A stretch of 64,000 nucleotides of DNA from JANQSS01 sp965249735 (GCA_965249735.1 CBDFMS010000026.1:620001-684000); one strand, 5' to 3'. Positions 1 through 8,563 are shown, counted from the first letter of the stretch. Notes: generated by a model not told the origin, from the sequence alone. A program made the numbers and translations.

Positions 1-675
1 GTCTTTTGAAACGATGGTCCAACCATCACTCAATTGACGGATATTTTTAGTGCCAAGGTTGATCATCGGTTCGATAGCGATAACCAGGTCTTTTTTCAGT
101 AAGATTCCTCGCCCTCGACGACCATAGTTTGGAACTTCCGGGGCCTCGTGCAGATTGCGTCCTATGCCGTGTCCTACAAGGGATCGAACAACACCATAGC
201 CTTGTTCATGTTCGGCGTAGTTTTGCACGGCATACCCAATATCACCCAGTCGATTACCAGCCCGCGCCTGATCTATAGCCAGGTACAAACTCCTCAAGGT
301 CACTTCCAACAACTTCATGATATCTTGTGATACCTCACCAATAACGAAAGTGTAAGCGGCATCTCCGAAGAAACCATTTTTGTATACGCCACAGTCTATA
401 GAAACGATATCACCATTTTTGAAAGGTTCATCCGTAGGAATACCATGTACAACACATTCATTTGGAGAAATACATAAGGTTGCCGGAAAGCCATTGTACC
501 CTTTGAATCCAGGTTTGGCATCATGTGAACGGATAAAATCCTCTGCGGCTTTATCAATATCGATCCCTCTTGCGCCGGGTTTCAACATTGAAGCCGCAAG
601 AGCCAGCGTTTTACAAACGAGATGGCAATTCTCCCTGATGTACTCAATTTCCGAAGATGTTTTATAATAAATCAT
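1..675 (-). CDS. map: Methionine aminopeptidase, type I (C-terminus off window)
   Basis: Removes the initiator methionine from nascent proteins in the cytoplasm. Reading from the ATG at 675 gives 225 codons open to the left edge, so the last few dozen residues are missing. The M24 pita-bread residues are visible: His78 (VVHGIP), metal ligands Asp94 (SIDCG) and Asp105 (GDAA), His169 (GHGIG) and Glu202 (AIEPM). The final metal-binding Glu lies off the window. The gene follows secY by 12 bases, the usual Bacteroidota order secY-map, so it is probably the distal part of the spc operon. The protein starts directly with the catalytic domain and has no N-terminal zinc-binding extension, which fits type Ia. 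Confidence 0.96.
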   Translation of the reverse strand, partial: MIYYKTSSEIEYIRENCHLVCKTLALAASMLKPGARGIDIDKAAEDFIRSHDAKPGFKGYNGFPATLCISPNECVVHGIPTDEPFKNGDIVSIDCGVYKNGFFGDAAYTFVIGEVSQDIMKLLEVTLRSLYLAIDQARAGNRLGDIGYAVQNYAEHEQGYGVVRSLVGHGIGRNLHEAPEVPNYGRRGRGILLKKDLVIAIEPMINLGTKNIRQLSDGWTIVSKD

Positions 676-687
676 CCGCAGAATTAT

Positions 688-2058
688 TTACATGGAAGCG
701 CCAATTCCCTGCATGCTGCTTCGGCCTTTAATCTTGCCTGATTGCACAAGGCCATCATATTTGCGCATGAGTAAATAGGTCTCAATCTGTTGCAGTGTGT
801 CTAAAACAACGGCTACCATAATCAATAATGAAGTACCTCCAAAGAATATGGCGAATGCCTGGTTTACGCCAAATGCAACAGCAAATGCAGGGATGATGGA
901 TATAATCCCGAGGAATATCGATCCTGGTAAGGTTACACGAGTCGTGATGGAATCGATGTATTCTTCAGTCGCTTTCCCAGGTTTGATCCCCGGAATAAAA
1001 GCGTTTTGTCTTTTTAAATATTCTGAGTACTGTTTTGGATTAACGACAAGTGCCGTATAGACGTAAGTAAATCCAACAACCAGTAAAAAATAAATCACGC
1101 TATACCAGAATGAAAACGGATTATTCAGGTCGCGTAAAAATGAGTTCCCCGCCATCACACTCTGATCGGTGACAAAATACGAGGCCACCGACATCGGTAA
1201 GAACATAATCGCCTGGGCAAAAATGATAGGCATTACACCCGCTGCATTCACTTTAAGCGGAATATAATCACGTTCACTTCGAACAGGAACCTGGCCTGCG
1301 GCACGTCCAATCATACGTTTTGCAACCTGAATTGGAATTTTGCGCACACCCTGAACGATCAGGACGGTAGCCATGGTAACGATAAACAAGAGGGCCATTT
1401 CGATCACAAACAAGATCAATCCACCCGCTTCTATTTGTTTTTGAAATTCAAATGCAAAAGCACGCGGTAAGGAAGCCAAGATACCGATGGTAATCAACAA
1501 TGATATACCATTTCCAACTCCTCGATCCGTGATTCGCTCACCCAACCACATGGCAAAAATGGTACCTGTGGAGAGAATGATAATATTGGAAAGAAAGAAT
1601 AATGCCTCAGGAACACTAGGATCTATAGCACCATAACTTTTAATCAAAGACAGGTAACCTCCACCCTGTACCAAGGTGATAAATACGGTCAATAATCGTG
1701 TTAATTGAGTTATCTTTTTACGACCTGATTCTCCTTCCTTTTGTTGTAATCGCTGAAAGTAAGGAACAGCAAATCCCAATAATTGAATAATGATAGATGC
1801 GGTAATGTACGGCATGATACCAAGCGCAAAAACGGCCGCCTGATTAAATGCACCACCACTGAATATATTAATTAATTCGAGAAGATTGTTGGCTGCTCTA
1901 TTTGAAGTAGCTTGTTCTAGGATAGAGGGAACCACTCCAGGAAGTACCACAAATGCTCCGAAGCGATATACACCTAGCATAGCCAGTGTAAAAAGAATTC
2001 GTTCCCGTAATTCTTTAATTTTCCAAATGTTCTTAATTGTTTCTATGAATTTCTTCAT
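688..2058 (-). CDS. secY: Protein translocase subunit SecY
   Basis: Channel-forming subunit of the SecYEG translocon in the inner membrane. The 456-residue product has about ten hydrophobic segments. The plug/TM2 region lies around residues 66-94 (FSGGAFNQAAVFALGIMPYI), followed by a basic cytosolic loop at about 100-125. Further conserved SecY signatures include GERITDRGVGNGISLLI and the cytosolic C-terminal segment. Length fits the family. It lies between rplO and map, the standard spc-operon position. The gap to rplO is about 47 bases and may hold a weak internal signal, but I see no clear promoter. Confidence 0.98.
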   Translation of the reverse strand: MKKFIETIKNIWKIKELRERILFTLAMLGVYRFGAFVVLPGVVPSILEQATSNRAANNLLELINIFSGGAFNQAAVFALGIMPYITASIIIQLLGFAVPYFQRLQQKEGESGRKKITQLTRLLTVFITLVQGGGYLSLIKSYGAIDPSVPEALFFLSNIIILSTGTIFAMWLGERITDRGVGNGISLLITIGILASLPRAFAFEFQKQIEAGGLILFVIEMALLFIVTMATVLIVQGVRKIPIQVAKRMIGRAAGQVPVRSERDYIPLKVNAAGVMPIIFAQAIMFLPMSVASYFVTDQSVMAGNSFLRDLNNPFSFWYSVIYFLLVVGFTYVYTALVVNPKQYSEYLKRQNAFIPGIKPGKATEEYIDSITTRVTLPGSIFLGIISIIPAFAVAFGVNQAFAIFFGGTSLLIMVAVVLDTLQQIETYLLMRKYDGLVQSGKIKGRSSMQGIGASM

Positions 2059-2105
2059 CTATAATTATTTAACCATTGGTCAAACGAAATTATTTTTAAT
2101 TGCGC

Positions 2106-2552
2106 CTAAAGTAAATTAAGTGTACCACCTGCTTTCTCAATAGCGGAAGAAGCTGCTTTTGATGCTTTGTGTGCTTCTACGGTGATATTTTTGTCGAGAC
2201 TACCGTTTCCTAAAATCTTTATTTTATCAGTTTTTCTGGCGATTCGGTGCGTCCTGAAAAAATCGAGATTTAATGTAGTCGTATTATATTTTTCAGCGTA
2301 ATGCTGCAACTCATTCAAATTGACCACTGTGTAGTCAATTCTAAAAGGCGATTTGAAACCTCTTTTCGGCACGCGCATTTGAAGTGGCGTCTGACCACCT
2401 TCGAAATTTAGTTTACGGCTATATCCTGATCTGGACTGCGCTCCTTTATGTCCTCTGGTGGATGTTCCACCATGGCCACTACCTTCTCCGCGTCCGATGC
2501 GTTTTCTTTTCTTTATTGAACCCGCTTTAGGTTTTAAGTTATGTAATTCCAT
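2106..2552 (-). CDS. rplO: 50S ribosomal protein L15
   Basis: Late-assembly protein of the large subunit. I place the start at 2552 (MELHNLKPKAG, 148 aa). The longer reading frame from 2594 would begin inside rpmD with a non-family leader, and L15 proteins normally begin with this MxLxxLxP segment. The Gly/Arg-rich N-terminus (IGRGEGSGHGGTSTRGHKG) that threads into 23S rRNA and the C-terminal globular domain are both present. It sits between rpmD and secY as in other spc operons. Confidence 0.96.
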   Translation of the reverse strand: MELHNLKPKAGSIKKRKRIGRGEGSGHGGTSTRGHKGAQSRSGYSRKLNFEGGQTPLQMRVPKRGFKSPFRIDYTVVNLNELQHYAEKYNTTTLNLDFFRTHRIARKTDKIKILGNGSLDKNITVEAHKASKAASSAIEKAGGTLNLL

Positions 2553-2580
2553 GAGTTTACTCTTACCTGGTTTATTAAAA

Positions 2581-2760
2581 CTACACTTCTTCAATTTTGA
2601 TCAAGTGTGATACCTTTTTCATCATACCCTCGATTTGAGGAGATAATTCTTTTTCTACAGATTGATTCATTTTTTTCAGACCTAAAGCACGCATGGTGTC
2701 TTTTTGTCTTTTCGATCGATCGATGACGCTTCTTACTTGCGTTATTTTCACTTTTGCCAT
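2581..2760 (-). CDS. rpmD: 50S ribosomal protein L30
   Basis: A small 59-codon gene read directly from the sequence: ATG at 2760, TAG at 2581. The product begins MAKVKITQVRSVIDRSKRQK and continues with a TMRALGL motif, the hallmark of bacterial L30 (KxTxVxSxI...R....LGLxk). It lies between rpsE (20-base gap) and rplO (28-base gap), exactly where L30 is expected. A larger reading frame for rplO would overlap it, which supports the shorter rplO start. Length matches the 58-60 residues usual for the family. Confidence 0.96.
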   Translation of the reverse strand: MAKVKITQVRSVIDRSKRQKDTMRALGLKKMNQSVEKELSPQIEGMMKKVSHLIKIEEV

Positions 2761-2780
2761 GTCGTCAATAAATTTTGCGA

Positions 2781-3302
2781 TTATCCATTAAATACTTTAT
2801 CAATGCTCACCCCTCTTTCGCGTGCGACATCCATAGGAGAGCGTAATTTCAACAATGCATCGATTGTGGCTTTCACTACGTTATGAGGATTTGATGATCC
2901 TTGTGATTTTGCGAGAACATTATGCACGCCACATGCTTCTAATACAGCACGCATACCACCACCGGCAATCACTCCTGTTCCATCTGATGCAGGCTTGATG
3001 AATACGCGTCCGGCACCATATTTACCCATCTGCTCATGTGGAATTGTACCTTTAAAAATTGGCACTTTAATTAAGTTTTTCTTGGCGTCGTCCACTGCTT
3101 TTGAGATTGCCTCGGAAACTTCTCTTGCTTTTCCCAAGCCGTGCCCGACTGTACCTTCACCATCTCCCACAACTACTACTGCTGAGAAACTAAATGTTCG
3201 TCCACCTTTGGTGACTTTTGCAACACGATTGAGGTTAACCAGCTTATCCTTTAATTCGGTGTCCGCCGCTTTAACTCTATTTTTCGATTTTTGATATGCC
3301 AT
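2781..3302 (-). CDS. rpsE: 30S ribosomal protein S5
   Basis: Small-subunit protein acting in decoding fidelity and mRNA unwinding at the entry tunnel. I choose the ATG at 3302 (MAYQKSKNRVK, 173 aa). The longer frame from 3338 would run into rplR and add a non-family leader. The double-stranded RNA-binding domain (LVNLNRVAKVTKGGRTFSF) and the C-terminal S5 fold (GTGVIAGGGMRAVLEACGV) are complete. The gap to the rplR stop is 13 bases. Confidence 0.97.
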   Translation of the reverse strand: MAYQKSKNRVKAADTELKDKLVNLNRVAKVTKGGRTFSFSAVVVVGDGEGTVGHGLGKAREVSEAISKAVDDAKKNLIKVPIFKGTIPHEQMGKYGAGRVFIKPASDGTGVIAGGGMRAVLEACGVHNVLAKSQGSSNPHNVVKATIDALLKLRSPMDVARERGVSIDKVFNG

Positions 3303-3315
3303 AACTGTTCTACTC

Positions 3316-3669
3316 TTAAAGTTTGAGACCGCCCTCACGAGCGCCTTCGGCCAATGCTTTTACGCGACCATGATATAAATAACCGGATCTATCGAAATAC
3401 ACCTGTTCAATGCTAGAAGCCTTTGCCCGTTCAGCAATTAATTTTCCAACAGACTTGGCCTGATCAGATTTATTTACTGATTTGTCAATGGTTTCCTCCA
3501 GTGAATTGGCAAATGCCACGGTAATACCCTGGGAATCGTCGATCAACTGGCAATAAATTCCTTTATTACTCCGAAAGACAGACAACCTTGGTTTATCTTG
3601 TACACCTTTGATTTTCCTTCGAATTCGAAGATGTATTTTTTTTCTTTTTGCTGTTTTTGAAATTGCCAT
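3316..3669 (-). CDS. rplR: 50S ribosomal protein L18
   Basis: 5S rRNA-binding protein of the central protuberance, 117 aa. It has the basic N-terminus (KTAKRKKIHLRIRRKIKG) and the family signature RLSVFRSNKGIYCQLIDD, and it ends with the conserved YHGRVKALAEGAREGGL. It lies between rplF and rpsE in standard spc order. Length is typical and no internal anomaly was seen. Confidence 0.97.
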   Translation of the reverse strand: MAISKTAKRKKIHLRIRRKIKGVQDKPRLSVFRSNKGIYCQLIDDSQGITVAFANSLEETIDKSVNKSDQAKSVGKLIAERAKASSIEQVYFDRSGYLYHGRVKALAEGAREGGLKL

Positions 3670-3691
3670 AGCAATGAATTTTCAATCGTTC

Positions 3692-4246
3692 TTATTTTGC
3701 CGCTGTCTTACCAGCTTTTCTTCTAATTTCTTCACCTTTAAATCGTACACCTTTTCCTTTATAAGGTTCAGGTTTTCTATAAGCCCGGATCTTCGCAGCA
3801 ATTTGACCTATCAATTGCTTGTCGTGTGATTCCAGGATAATTGTTGGTGGCTTTCCTTTTTCTGATACTGTTGTTACAGAAACTTCAGCTGGTACTGCAA
3901 ACATAATCGGGTGTGAAAACCCCAAGGACAATTCAAGTAACTGACCCGTATTTGACGCTCTGTACCCAACACCAATCAGCTCAAGTGTGCGGACATAACC
4001 TTTAGATACACCTTCGACCATGTTATTGATCAAAGAACGACTTAATCCATGCAAGGATTTATGTCTTTTTTGATCTGTGGGTCTAGCAACCGTAAGTTTG
4101 CCATCCTCGATATTTACACTAAGATCTGAATTGATTTTTTGGTGCAACTCTCCCTTAGGGCCCTTAACTGTAACGATATTATTATCAGATACCGAAATTT
4201 CTACTTTTTCCGGAATCGATATTGGTGCTGATCCTATTCTTGACAT
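3692..4246 (-). CDS. rplF: 50S ribosomal protein L6
   Basis: Large-subunit protein near the factor-binding centre, 184 aa. It starts MSRIGSAPISIPEKVEI. The two tandem L6 folds are present, and the C-terminal signature KIRAYRKPEPYKGKGVRF near residues 153-170 is intact. The gene is flanked by rpsH and rplR with short gaps (28 and 22 bases). Length fits the family. Confidence 0.98.
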   Translation of the reverse strand: MSRIGSAPISIPEKVEISVSDNNIVTVKGPKGELHQKINSDLSVNIEDGKLTVARPTDQKRHKSLHGLSRSLINNMVEGVSKGYVRTLELIGVGYRASNTGQLLELSLGFSHPIMFAVPAEVSVTTVSEKGKPPTIILESHDKQLIGQIAAKIRAYRKPEPYKGKGVRFKGEEIRRKAGKTAAK

Positions 4247-4274
4247 GATTGTCTATTTTTCTATTCTTCTGTAA

Positions 4275-4676
4275 TTAATACACGTAGCAGAGCACTTCAC
4301 CTCCTACATTTTTTGCTTTAGCTTCTTTTCCTGTCATCAGACCTTTATTAGTCGAAATGATACAAATACCGAGGTTATTCAGTATTCTAGGAACATCTGT
4401 TGCACCTGTATATTGCCTTAAACCGGGGCGACTGATTCGTCCTAATTTTTTAATCACCGGTTCGTCTTTGCCATTGTACTTTAAAGCGATACTAATGGTG
4501 CCTTGAGGGCCTACTTCTTTTTCCACTTTATACCGGTGAATGTATCCCTGATCGTAAAGAATTTCAGTCATACTCTTTTTCAAATTAGAATATGGAATTT
4601 CCACGATTCGGTGTTTCGCCATATGCGCATTTCGAATGCGTGTTAAATAATCTGCTATTGGATCGGTAACTGCCAT
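4275..4676 (-). CDS. rpsH: 30S ribosomal protein S8
   Basis: Primary 16S rRNA-binding protein and, in enterobacteria, the repressor of the spc operon. The 133-residue product opens with MAVTDPIADYLTRIRNA and closes with the S8 signature STNKGLMTGKEAKAKNVGGE. It lies between rpsN and rplF. I did not identify an S8 operator hairpin near rplE in this operon. Confidence 0.98.
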   Translation of the reverse strand: MAVTDPIADYLTRIRNAHMAKHRIVEIPYSNLKKSMTEILYDQGYIHRYKVEKEVGPQGTISIALKYNGKDEPVIKKLGRISRPGLRQYTGATDVPRILNNLGICIISTNKGLMTGKEAKAKNVGGEVLCYVY

Positions 4677-4700
4677 AATTTTTCTCTTAATAGATTTCGC

Positions 4701-4970
4701 CTACCAGCTTGCTTTTGTAATTCCAGGAATTTTACCATCGTTTGCCATTTTTCTAAATGTTACCCGATTAATTCCAAATTTTCTCATATAACCTTTTGGC
4801 CTTCCTGTCAATAAACATCGGTGATGTAATCGTACCTTAGAAGAGTTTCTTGGCAACTTGTCTAATGCCTCCCAATCTCCTTCCTCTTTAAGACGTTTAC
4901 GCAGATCGGCATATTTAGCCACCAACTTCTGACGTTTATTTTCGCGTGCGATTAAGGACTTTCTGGCCAT
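4701..4970 (-). CDS. rpsN: 30S ribosomal protein S14, zinc-independent type
   Basis: 16S rRNA 3'-domain protein, 89 aa. It starts MARKSLIARENKRQKLV and ends GKIPGITKASW. Only a single Cys is present (HHRCLLTGRPKGY), so the CxxC...CxxC zinc ribbon of the short type is absent; the length is that of the long zinc-independent form. It lies between rplE and rpsH as expected. Confidence 0.97.
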   Translation of the reverse strand: MARKSLIARENKRQKLVAKYADLRKRLKEEGDWEALDKLPRNSSKVRLHHRCLLTGRPKGYMRKFGINRVTFRKMANDGKIPGITKASW

Positions 4971-4990
4971 GATATAATTTTCTTAATTAA

Positions 4991-5542
4991 TTATTGATTT
5001 TTAAACGGCATGCCTAACTCGTGTAACAATACCAATGCTTCTGCATCCGTCTTGGCTGAAGTCACAAATGTGACATCCATACCTTTAATTTTACTCACTT
5101 TGTCAAGGTCGATTTCAGTAAAAATGATGTGCTCAGTAATACCCATCGAATAATTTCCCCTGCCATCAAAGCTATTGTCATTAATTCCTCTAAAGTCACG
5201 TACACGAGGTAGTGCTACTGAAACCAGACGATCCAGGAATTCATACATACGTTCATCTCGAAGTGTCACACGAGCTCCAATGGTCATATCCTCTCTCAAT
5301 TTGAAATTGGAGACAGATTGTTTTGCTTTTGTAGGAACTACCTTCTGCCCTGTTATGGCAGTCAATTCCTCAATCGCGTTGTCGACAATTTTCTTGTCTT
5401 GTGTTGCCTCTCCAAGCCCCTGATTAATCGATATTTTCAATAATCGTGGAACCTGCATGACTGATTTATACTTGAACCGCTCTTGCAGTTTAGGTATAAT
5501 TTCTTCTTTATATTTCGTTTTAAGACGTGGTTCGTAACTCAT
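4991..5542 (-). CDS. rplE: 50S ribosomal protein L5
   Basis: 5S rRNA-binding protein contacting the P-site tRNA, 183 aa. Signatures include PRLLKISINQGLGEA, the RxxVTLR segment (GARVTLRDERMYEFLDRLV) and ALPRVRDFRGI. The start codon overlaps the stop codon of rplX by one base (TAATG), so the two are probably translationally coupled. Length fits the family. Confidence 0.98.
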   Translation of the reverse strand: MSYEPRLKTKYKEEIIPKLQERFKYKSVMQVPRLLKISINQGLGEATQDKKIVDNAIEELTAITGQKVVPTKAKQSVSNFKLREDMTIGARVTLRDERMYEFLDRLVSVALPRVRDFRGINDNSFDGRGNYSMGITEHIIFTEIDLDKVSKIKGMDVTFVTSAKTDAEALVLLHELGMPFKNQ

Positions 5543-5880
5543 TACTTAATGATTTCATCAGATTTCTTAGAATAGCGTACAATACTTCCGTTCTCTTTTC
5601 TACGGCCAACACGTGTGGGTTCACCTGTTTTAGGATCTACCAACATGACATTTGAAATGTGAATCGGAGCATTTATTTCAATGATCCCACCTTGGTTTTC
5701 ATTCGTCGGTTTCATGTGTTTTTTTCGCATGTTCACATCTTCGACGATCACACGGTCCTTTTCCGGAATGGTACTTTGAACGGTTCTCACAGTTGTCAAG
5801 TCCTTATAGTCTCCGGCTATAACAACCACTTTGTCACCTTTCTTTATGTTCAGTTTCTTTTGGAATCTTTTCTTACTCAT
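5542..5880 (-). CDS. rplX: 50S ribosomal protein L24
   Basis: Assembly-initiator protein of the large subunit, 112 aa. The N-terminal KOW motif is seen as KKGDKVVVIAGDYKD, followed by the EDVNMRKKHMKPTNENQGGI segment. It lies between rplN and rplE and shares one base with the rplE start. Length is normal for the family. Confidence 0.97.
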   Translation of the reverse strand: MSKKRFQKKLNIKKGDKVVVIAGDYKDLTTVRTVQSTIPEKDRVIVEDVNMRKKHMKPTNENQGGIIEINAPIHISNVMLVDPKTGEPTRVGRRKENGSIVRYSKKSDEIIK

Positions 5881-5898
5881 TGGACAATATTTAAACTA

Positions 5899-6264
5899 TT
5901 AAAGTACTTCAGGTGCCAGTGATACAATCCGCATATAGTCACGATCACGCAATTCTCTTGCCACAGGTCCAAAGATCCTGGTTCCGCGTGGCTCTCCGGC
6001 TGGATTCAACAGGACGACGGCATTATCATCAAAACGGATGTATGATCCATCTTTTCTCCGAATTTCTTTTTTGGTGCGAACGATAACCGCTTTAGACACG
6101 GTACCTTTTTTTATCCCACCAGTCGCAGCCTCTTTGACTGTCACCACGATTTCATCACCTATTGATGCATATCTCCTTTTGGAACCGCCCAATACACGAA
6201 TACAAAGCACCTCTTTGGCTCCGCTGTTGTCAGCTACATTCAATCTGGATTCTTGCTGGATCAT
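5899..6264 (-). CDS. rplN: 50S ribosomal protein L14
   Basis: Intersubunit-bridge protein, 121 aa. It begins MIQQESRLNVADNSGAKEV and carries the L14 signature in the GTVSKAVIVRTKKEIRRKDG region. It ends with the conserved RELRDRDYMRIVSLAPEVL. It separates rpsQ (S10 cluster) from rplX (spc cluster) with no visible promoter between them. Confidence 0.98.
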   Translation of the reverse strand: MIQQESRLNVADNSGAKEVLCIRVLGGSKRRYASIGDEIVVTVKEAATGGIKKGTVSKAVIVRTKKEIRRKDGSYIRFDDNAVVLLNPAGEPRGTRIFGPVARELRDRDYMRIVSLAPEVL

Positions 6265-6295
6265 GACCTACTATTTCTACTATTAATATTATTTA

Positions 6296-6553
6296 TTACT
6301 TGGCTTTCTCGATAATTTCGACAACACGCCATCTTTTCAATTTACTCACTGGACGAGTTTCCGAAATGCGGACGGTATCGCCAGGATTGCATTCATTATT
6401 TTCATCATGAGCATGAAAATTTTTCGATTTCTCTTGAAACTTTCCGTACATGGCATGTTGCAATCTTCGTTTCACTTTAACCGTAACAGTTTTATCCATT
6501 TTGTTACTGGTAACAATTCCCGTTCGGCTTTTTCTTAAATTCCTTTCAGACAT
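6296..6553 (-). CDS. rpsQ: 30S ribosomal protein S17
   Basis: Primary 16S rRNA-binding protein with an OB fold, 85 aa. The opening RNLRKSRTGIVTSNKMDKTV and the motif GDTVRISETRPVSKLKRWRV are diagnostic. It lies between rpmC and rplN. Length is typical. Confidence 0.97.
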   Translation of the reverse strand: MSERNLRKSRTGIVTSNKMDKTVTVKVKRRLQHAMYGKFQEKSKNFHAHDENNECNPGDTVRISETRPVSKLKRWRVVEIIEKAK

Positions 6554-6572
6554 TATTCTAGAATTGACTCTG

Positions 6573-6827
6573 TTATTTATTTAATTTTCTTCGCAAACGA
6601 ATTTTCGTTCTTTTCTTCTGCAATTCCTCTCCACCTTCTTGAATTTGTCTGCTACGTACTTCCGTTTTCAATTGAGAAATCGCTTTACGCACATTTCTTA
6701 TTTCAAGCGGATTTTCTAAACCCTTAACCGCATGGTCAAGATTTAACCTGGTCAATACCTCTGCGGCATCTGCTAGCTCACTTTGCAATTCTTCAATTGA
6801 CATGGCTTGTATATCCTGGTACTTCAT
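6573..6827 (-). CDS. rpmC: 50S ribosomal protein L29
   Basis: Protein at the polypeptide exit tunnel, where trigger factor and SRP dock. The 84 residues start MKYQDIQAMSIEELQSEL and contain the family core NPLEIRNVRKAISQLKTEV. It is longer than the 60-70 residues usual elsewhere because of a basic C-terminal extension (about residues 62-84, rich in Lys and Arg). It lies between rplP and rpsQ. Confidence 0.95.
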   Translation of the reverse strand: MKYQDIQAMSIEELQSELADAAEVLTRLNLDHAVKGLENPLEIRNVRKAISQLKTEVRSRQIQEGGEELQKKRTKIRLRRKLNK

Positions 6828-6854
6828 ATTCTAATCAATTAAGCGGTTCAGTTA

Positions 6855-7277
6855 CTAGTTTGGATTGTAATCTGGTCGTATAACAAACCTTGTTTGTATA
6901 GGCAATTTCTGAGCTGCCAATCTAAAGGCCTCCTGGGCTGTGTTAATCGAAACACCATCCATTTCGAAGAGTATACGACCCGGTTTAATTTGAGCGACGT
7001 AATGATCGAGTGCTCCCTTTCCTTTACCCATCCGAACTTCTTGTGGTTTAGATGTAATCGGTTTATCCGGGAATATTCGGATCCATACGTTACCTTCCCT
7101 TTTCATGTGCCGTGTCATTGCGATCCGCGCTGCTTCAATTTGTCTATTTGTCAAACGACCACGCGTCACAGCTTTGAGTCCAAAGGCACCAAAATTGACG
7201 CTGCTACCCTTTTGTGCAAGACCTTTATTTCGGCCTTTTTGCTGTTTTCTATATTTCGTCCGTTTTGGCTGTAACAT
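6855..7277 (-). CDS. rplP: 50S ribosomal protein L16
   Basis: Large-subunit protein that organises the A-site tRNA elbow. I place the start at 7277 (MLQPKRTKYRKQQKG, 140 aa), the near-universal L16 beginning. The frame from 7295 would add six residues (MKKKKV) not found in the family. The core motif MGKGKGALDHYVAQIKPGRI is intact. The upstream gap to rpsC is 73 bases, unusually long for this operon, and contains a TAnnTTTG promoter element. Confidence 0.96.
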   Translation of the reverse strand: MLQPKRTKYRKQQKGRNKGLAQKGSSVNFGAFGLKAVTRGRLTNRQIEAARIAMTRHMKREGNVWIRIFPDKPITSKPQEVRMGKGKGALDHYVAQIKPGRILFEMDGVSINTAQEAFRLAAQKLPIQTRFVIRPDYNPN

Positions 7278-7317
7278 GACTTTTTTCTTTTTCAAGTACC
7301 TCTTTCGAAAAGGACGG

Positions 7318-7325
7318 CAAAGGTA
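7318..7325 (-). promoter_or_regulatory. Candidate -7 promoter element upstream of rplP
   Basis: On the minus strand the sequence reads TACCTTTG, a perfect match to the Bacteroidota -7 consensus TAnnTTTG. It lies about 40 bases before the rplP start, in the 73-base gap after rpsC. No TTTG -33 element sits at the usual 19-21 base spacing. The 13-mer TACCTTTGCCGTC is identical to one before rpsL, which argues for a real internal promoter. Confidence 0.45.
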
Positions 7326-7350
7326 CGGATTTAATTGAAAATTCTTTTAA

Positions 7351-8046
7351 TTAACGCTTTCTTCCACGCCCTCTTTTTCCCCCAGTTTGTTTAACTCCAA
7401 CGTTAGGTGACAAGTCTCTTTTTCCGAGGACTTCCCCTTTACAAATCCAGACTTTAACACCAATTTTTCCATACACAGTATGCGCTTCTTTCAATGCATA
7501 ATCTATATCCGCACGGAAGGTATGCAGTGGCGTTCGTCCATCTTTATACTCTTCTGTTCTGGCCATCTCGGCCCCGTTTAATCGACCTGCTACACGCACT
7601 TTGATTCCTTCAGCTCCGGCTCGCATCGTTGATTGAATTGACATTTTAATGGCCCGTCGGAAGTTAATCCTTGCCTCAAGTTGTTTAGCTATGGATTCAG
7701 CAACAATTGCAGCATCCAATTCCGGTTTTCTGATTTCCACGATATTGATTTGAATATCGCTCTCAGTCAACTTTTTCAACTCTTCGCGAATACTATCGAC
7801 CTCGGATCCACCTTTTCCAATGATAATTCCCGGTCGCGAGGTGTGGATAGTGATTGTAATGCGCTTAAGTGTTCGCTCAATGATGATACGCGCAATACCG
7901 CCTTTGTGTACTCTTGCATAGAGGTAGATGCGAATTTTTTCATCACCGACTACCTTCTCGGCAAAATTGTTACCGCCAAACCAGTTAGAATCCCATCCTC
8001 TGATGATGCCTAATCGATTGCCTATTGGATTTGTCTTTTGACCCAT
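7351..8046 (-). CDS. rpsC: 30S ribosomal protein S3
   Basis: Small-subunit head protein at the mRNA entry tunnel, 231 aa. It starts MGQKTNPIGNRLGIIRGWDS. The type II KH domain carries the GxxG loop in RPGIIIGKGGSEVDSI (about residues 71-86), and the C-terminal domain has RVAGRLNGAEMARTE. A basic tail (GGKRGRGRKR) closes the protein. It lies between rplV (11-base gap) and rplP. Confidence 0.98.
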   Translation of the reverse strand: MGQKTNPIGNRLGIIRGWDSNWFGGNNFAEKVVGDEKIRIYLYARVHKGGIARIIIERTLKRITITIHTSRPGIIIGKGGSEVDSIREELKKLTESDIQINIVEIRKPELDAAIVAESIAKQLEARINFRRAIKMSIQSTMRAGAEGIKVRVAGRLNGAEMARTEEYKDGRTPLHTFRADIDYALKEAHTVYGKIGVKVWICKGEVLGKRDLSPNVGVKQTGGKRGRGRKR

Positions 8047-8057
8047 TGAATTATTCT

Positions 8058-8540
8058 TTAATTATCCTGATTTTCTGTGACTTCTTCTTCAGCTTCAACC
8101 AATTCTTCTTCTTCCTCAACTTCATCTATATCATCTTCATATTCTTCATCTTCTTCAGCTCCTGGTTCTTCAAATGGCAAATAGATTCTGTTATCTATCT
8201 CTAAAATCAAATGACAAGTGCGTTTCCGAATTCGATGTGCTCTGCCATGTGGTGCAGGTCTGAATCTTTTGAGGAATGCTCCTTCATCCACTCTGATCTC
8301 AGATATGTATGCATCGTAATCGTCAATCTCTTCTGACAGTCCATGTTTTTCCTGAACGGTATATTCCCAGTTGGCGATTGCTGATAGAAGGCATTTTTCT
8401 ATCCACAAGGATGCCTCCTGTTTTGAATATTTCAGAACATTCAAAGCATCTTCAACGGGAAGTCCCCGCACCAAATCCGCCACCAGTCGCATTTTTCTTG
8501 CGGACATATGACAGTTTCTTGTTTTGGCTACAGCATTCAT
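8058..8540 (-). CDS. rplV: 50S ribosomal protein L22 with acidic C-terminal tail
   Basis: Exit-tunnel protein. Residues 1-115 carry the L22 fold: SARKMRLVADLVRGLPVEDALNVL at the start and the beta-hairpin RFRPAPHGRAHRIRKRT that lines the tunnel. The 160-residue length exceeds the roughly 110-135 usual for the family. There is a short acidic insertion (QEKHGLSEEIDDYD) and a strongly acidic low-complexity tail from about residue 124 to the end, mostly Glu and Asp with few basic residues. The frame is clean through the tail and ends in TAA 11 bases before rpsC, so the tail belongs to the gene. Its role is unknown. Confidence 0.95.
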   Translation of the reverse strand: MNAVAKTRNCHMSARKMRLVADLVRGLPVEDALNVLKYSKQEASLWIEKCLLSAIANWEYTVQEKHGLSEEIDDYDAYISEIRVDEGAFLKRFRPAPHGRAHRIRKRTCHLILEIDNRIYLPFEEPGAEEDEEYEDDIDEVEEEEELVEAEEEVTENQDN

Positions 8541-8563
8541 TTGCTTTCAGTTTAAATTTATTA

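Noticed and set aside
2553..2594. N-terminal extension of rplO beginning at 2594
   Set aside because: It overlaps rpmD, which is a clear L30 gene, and the extra residues are not L15-like.
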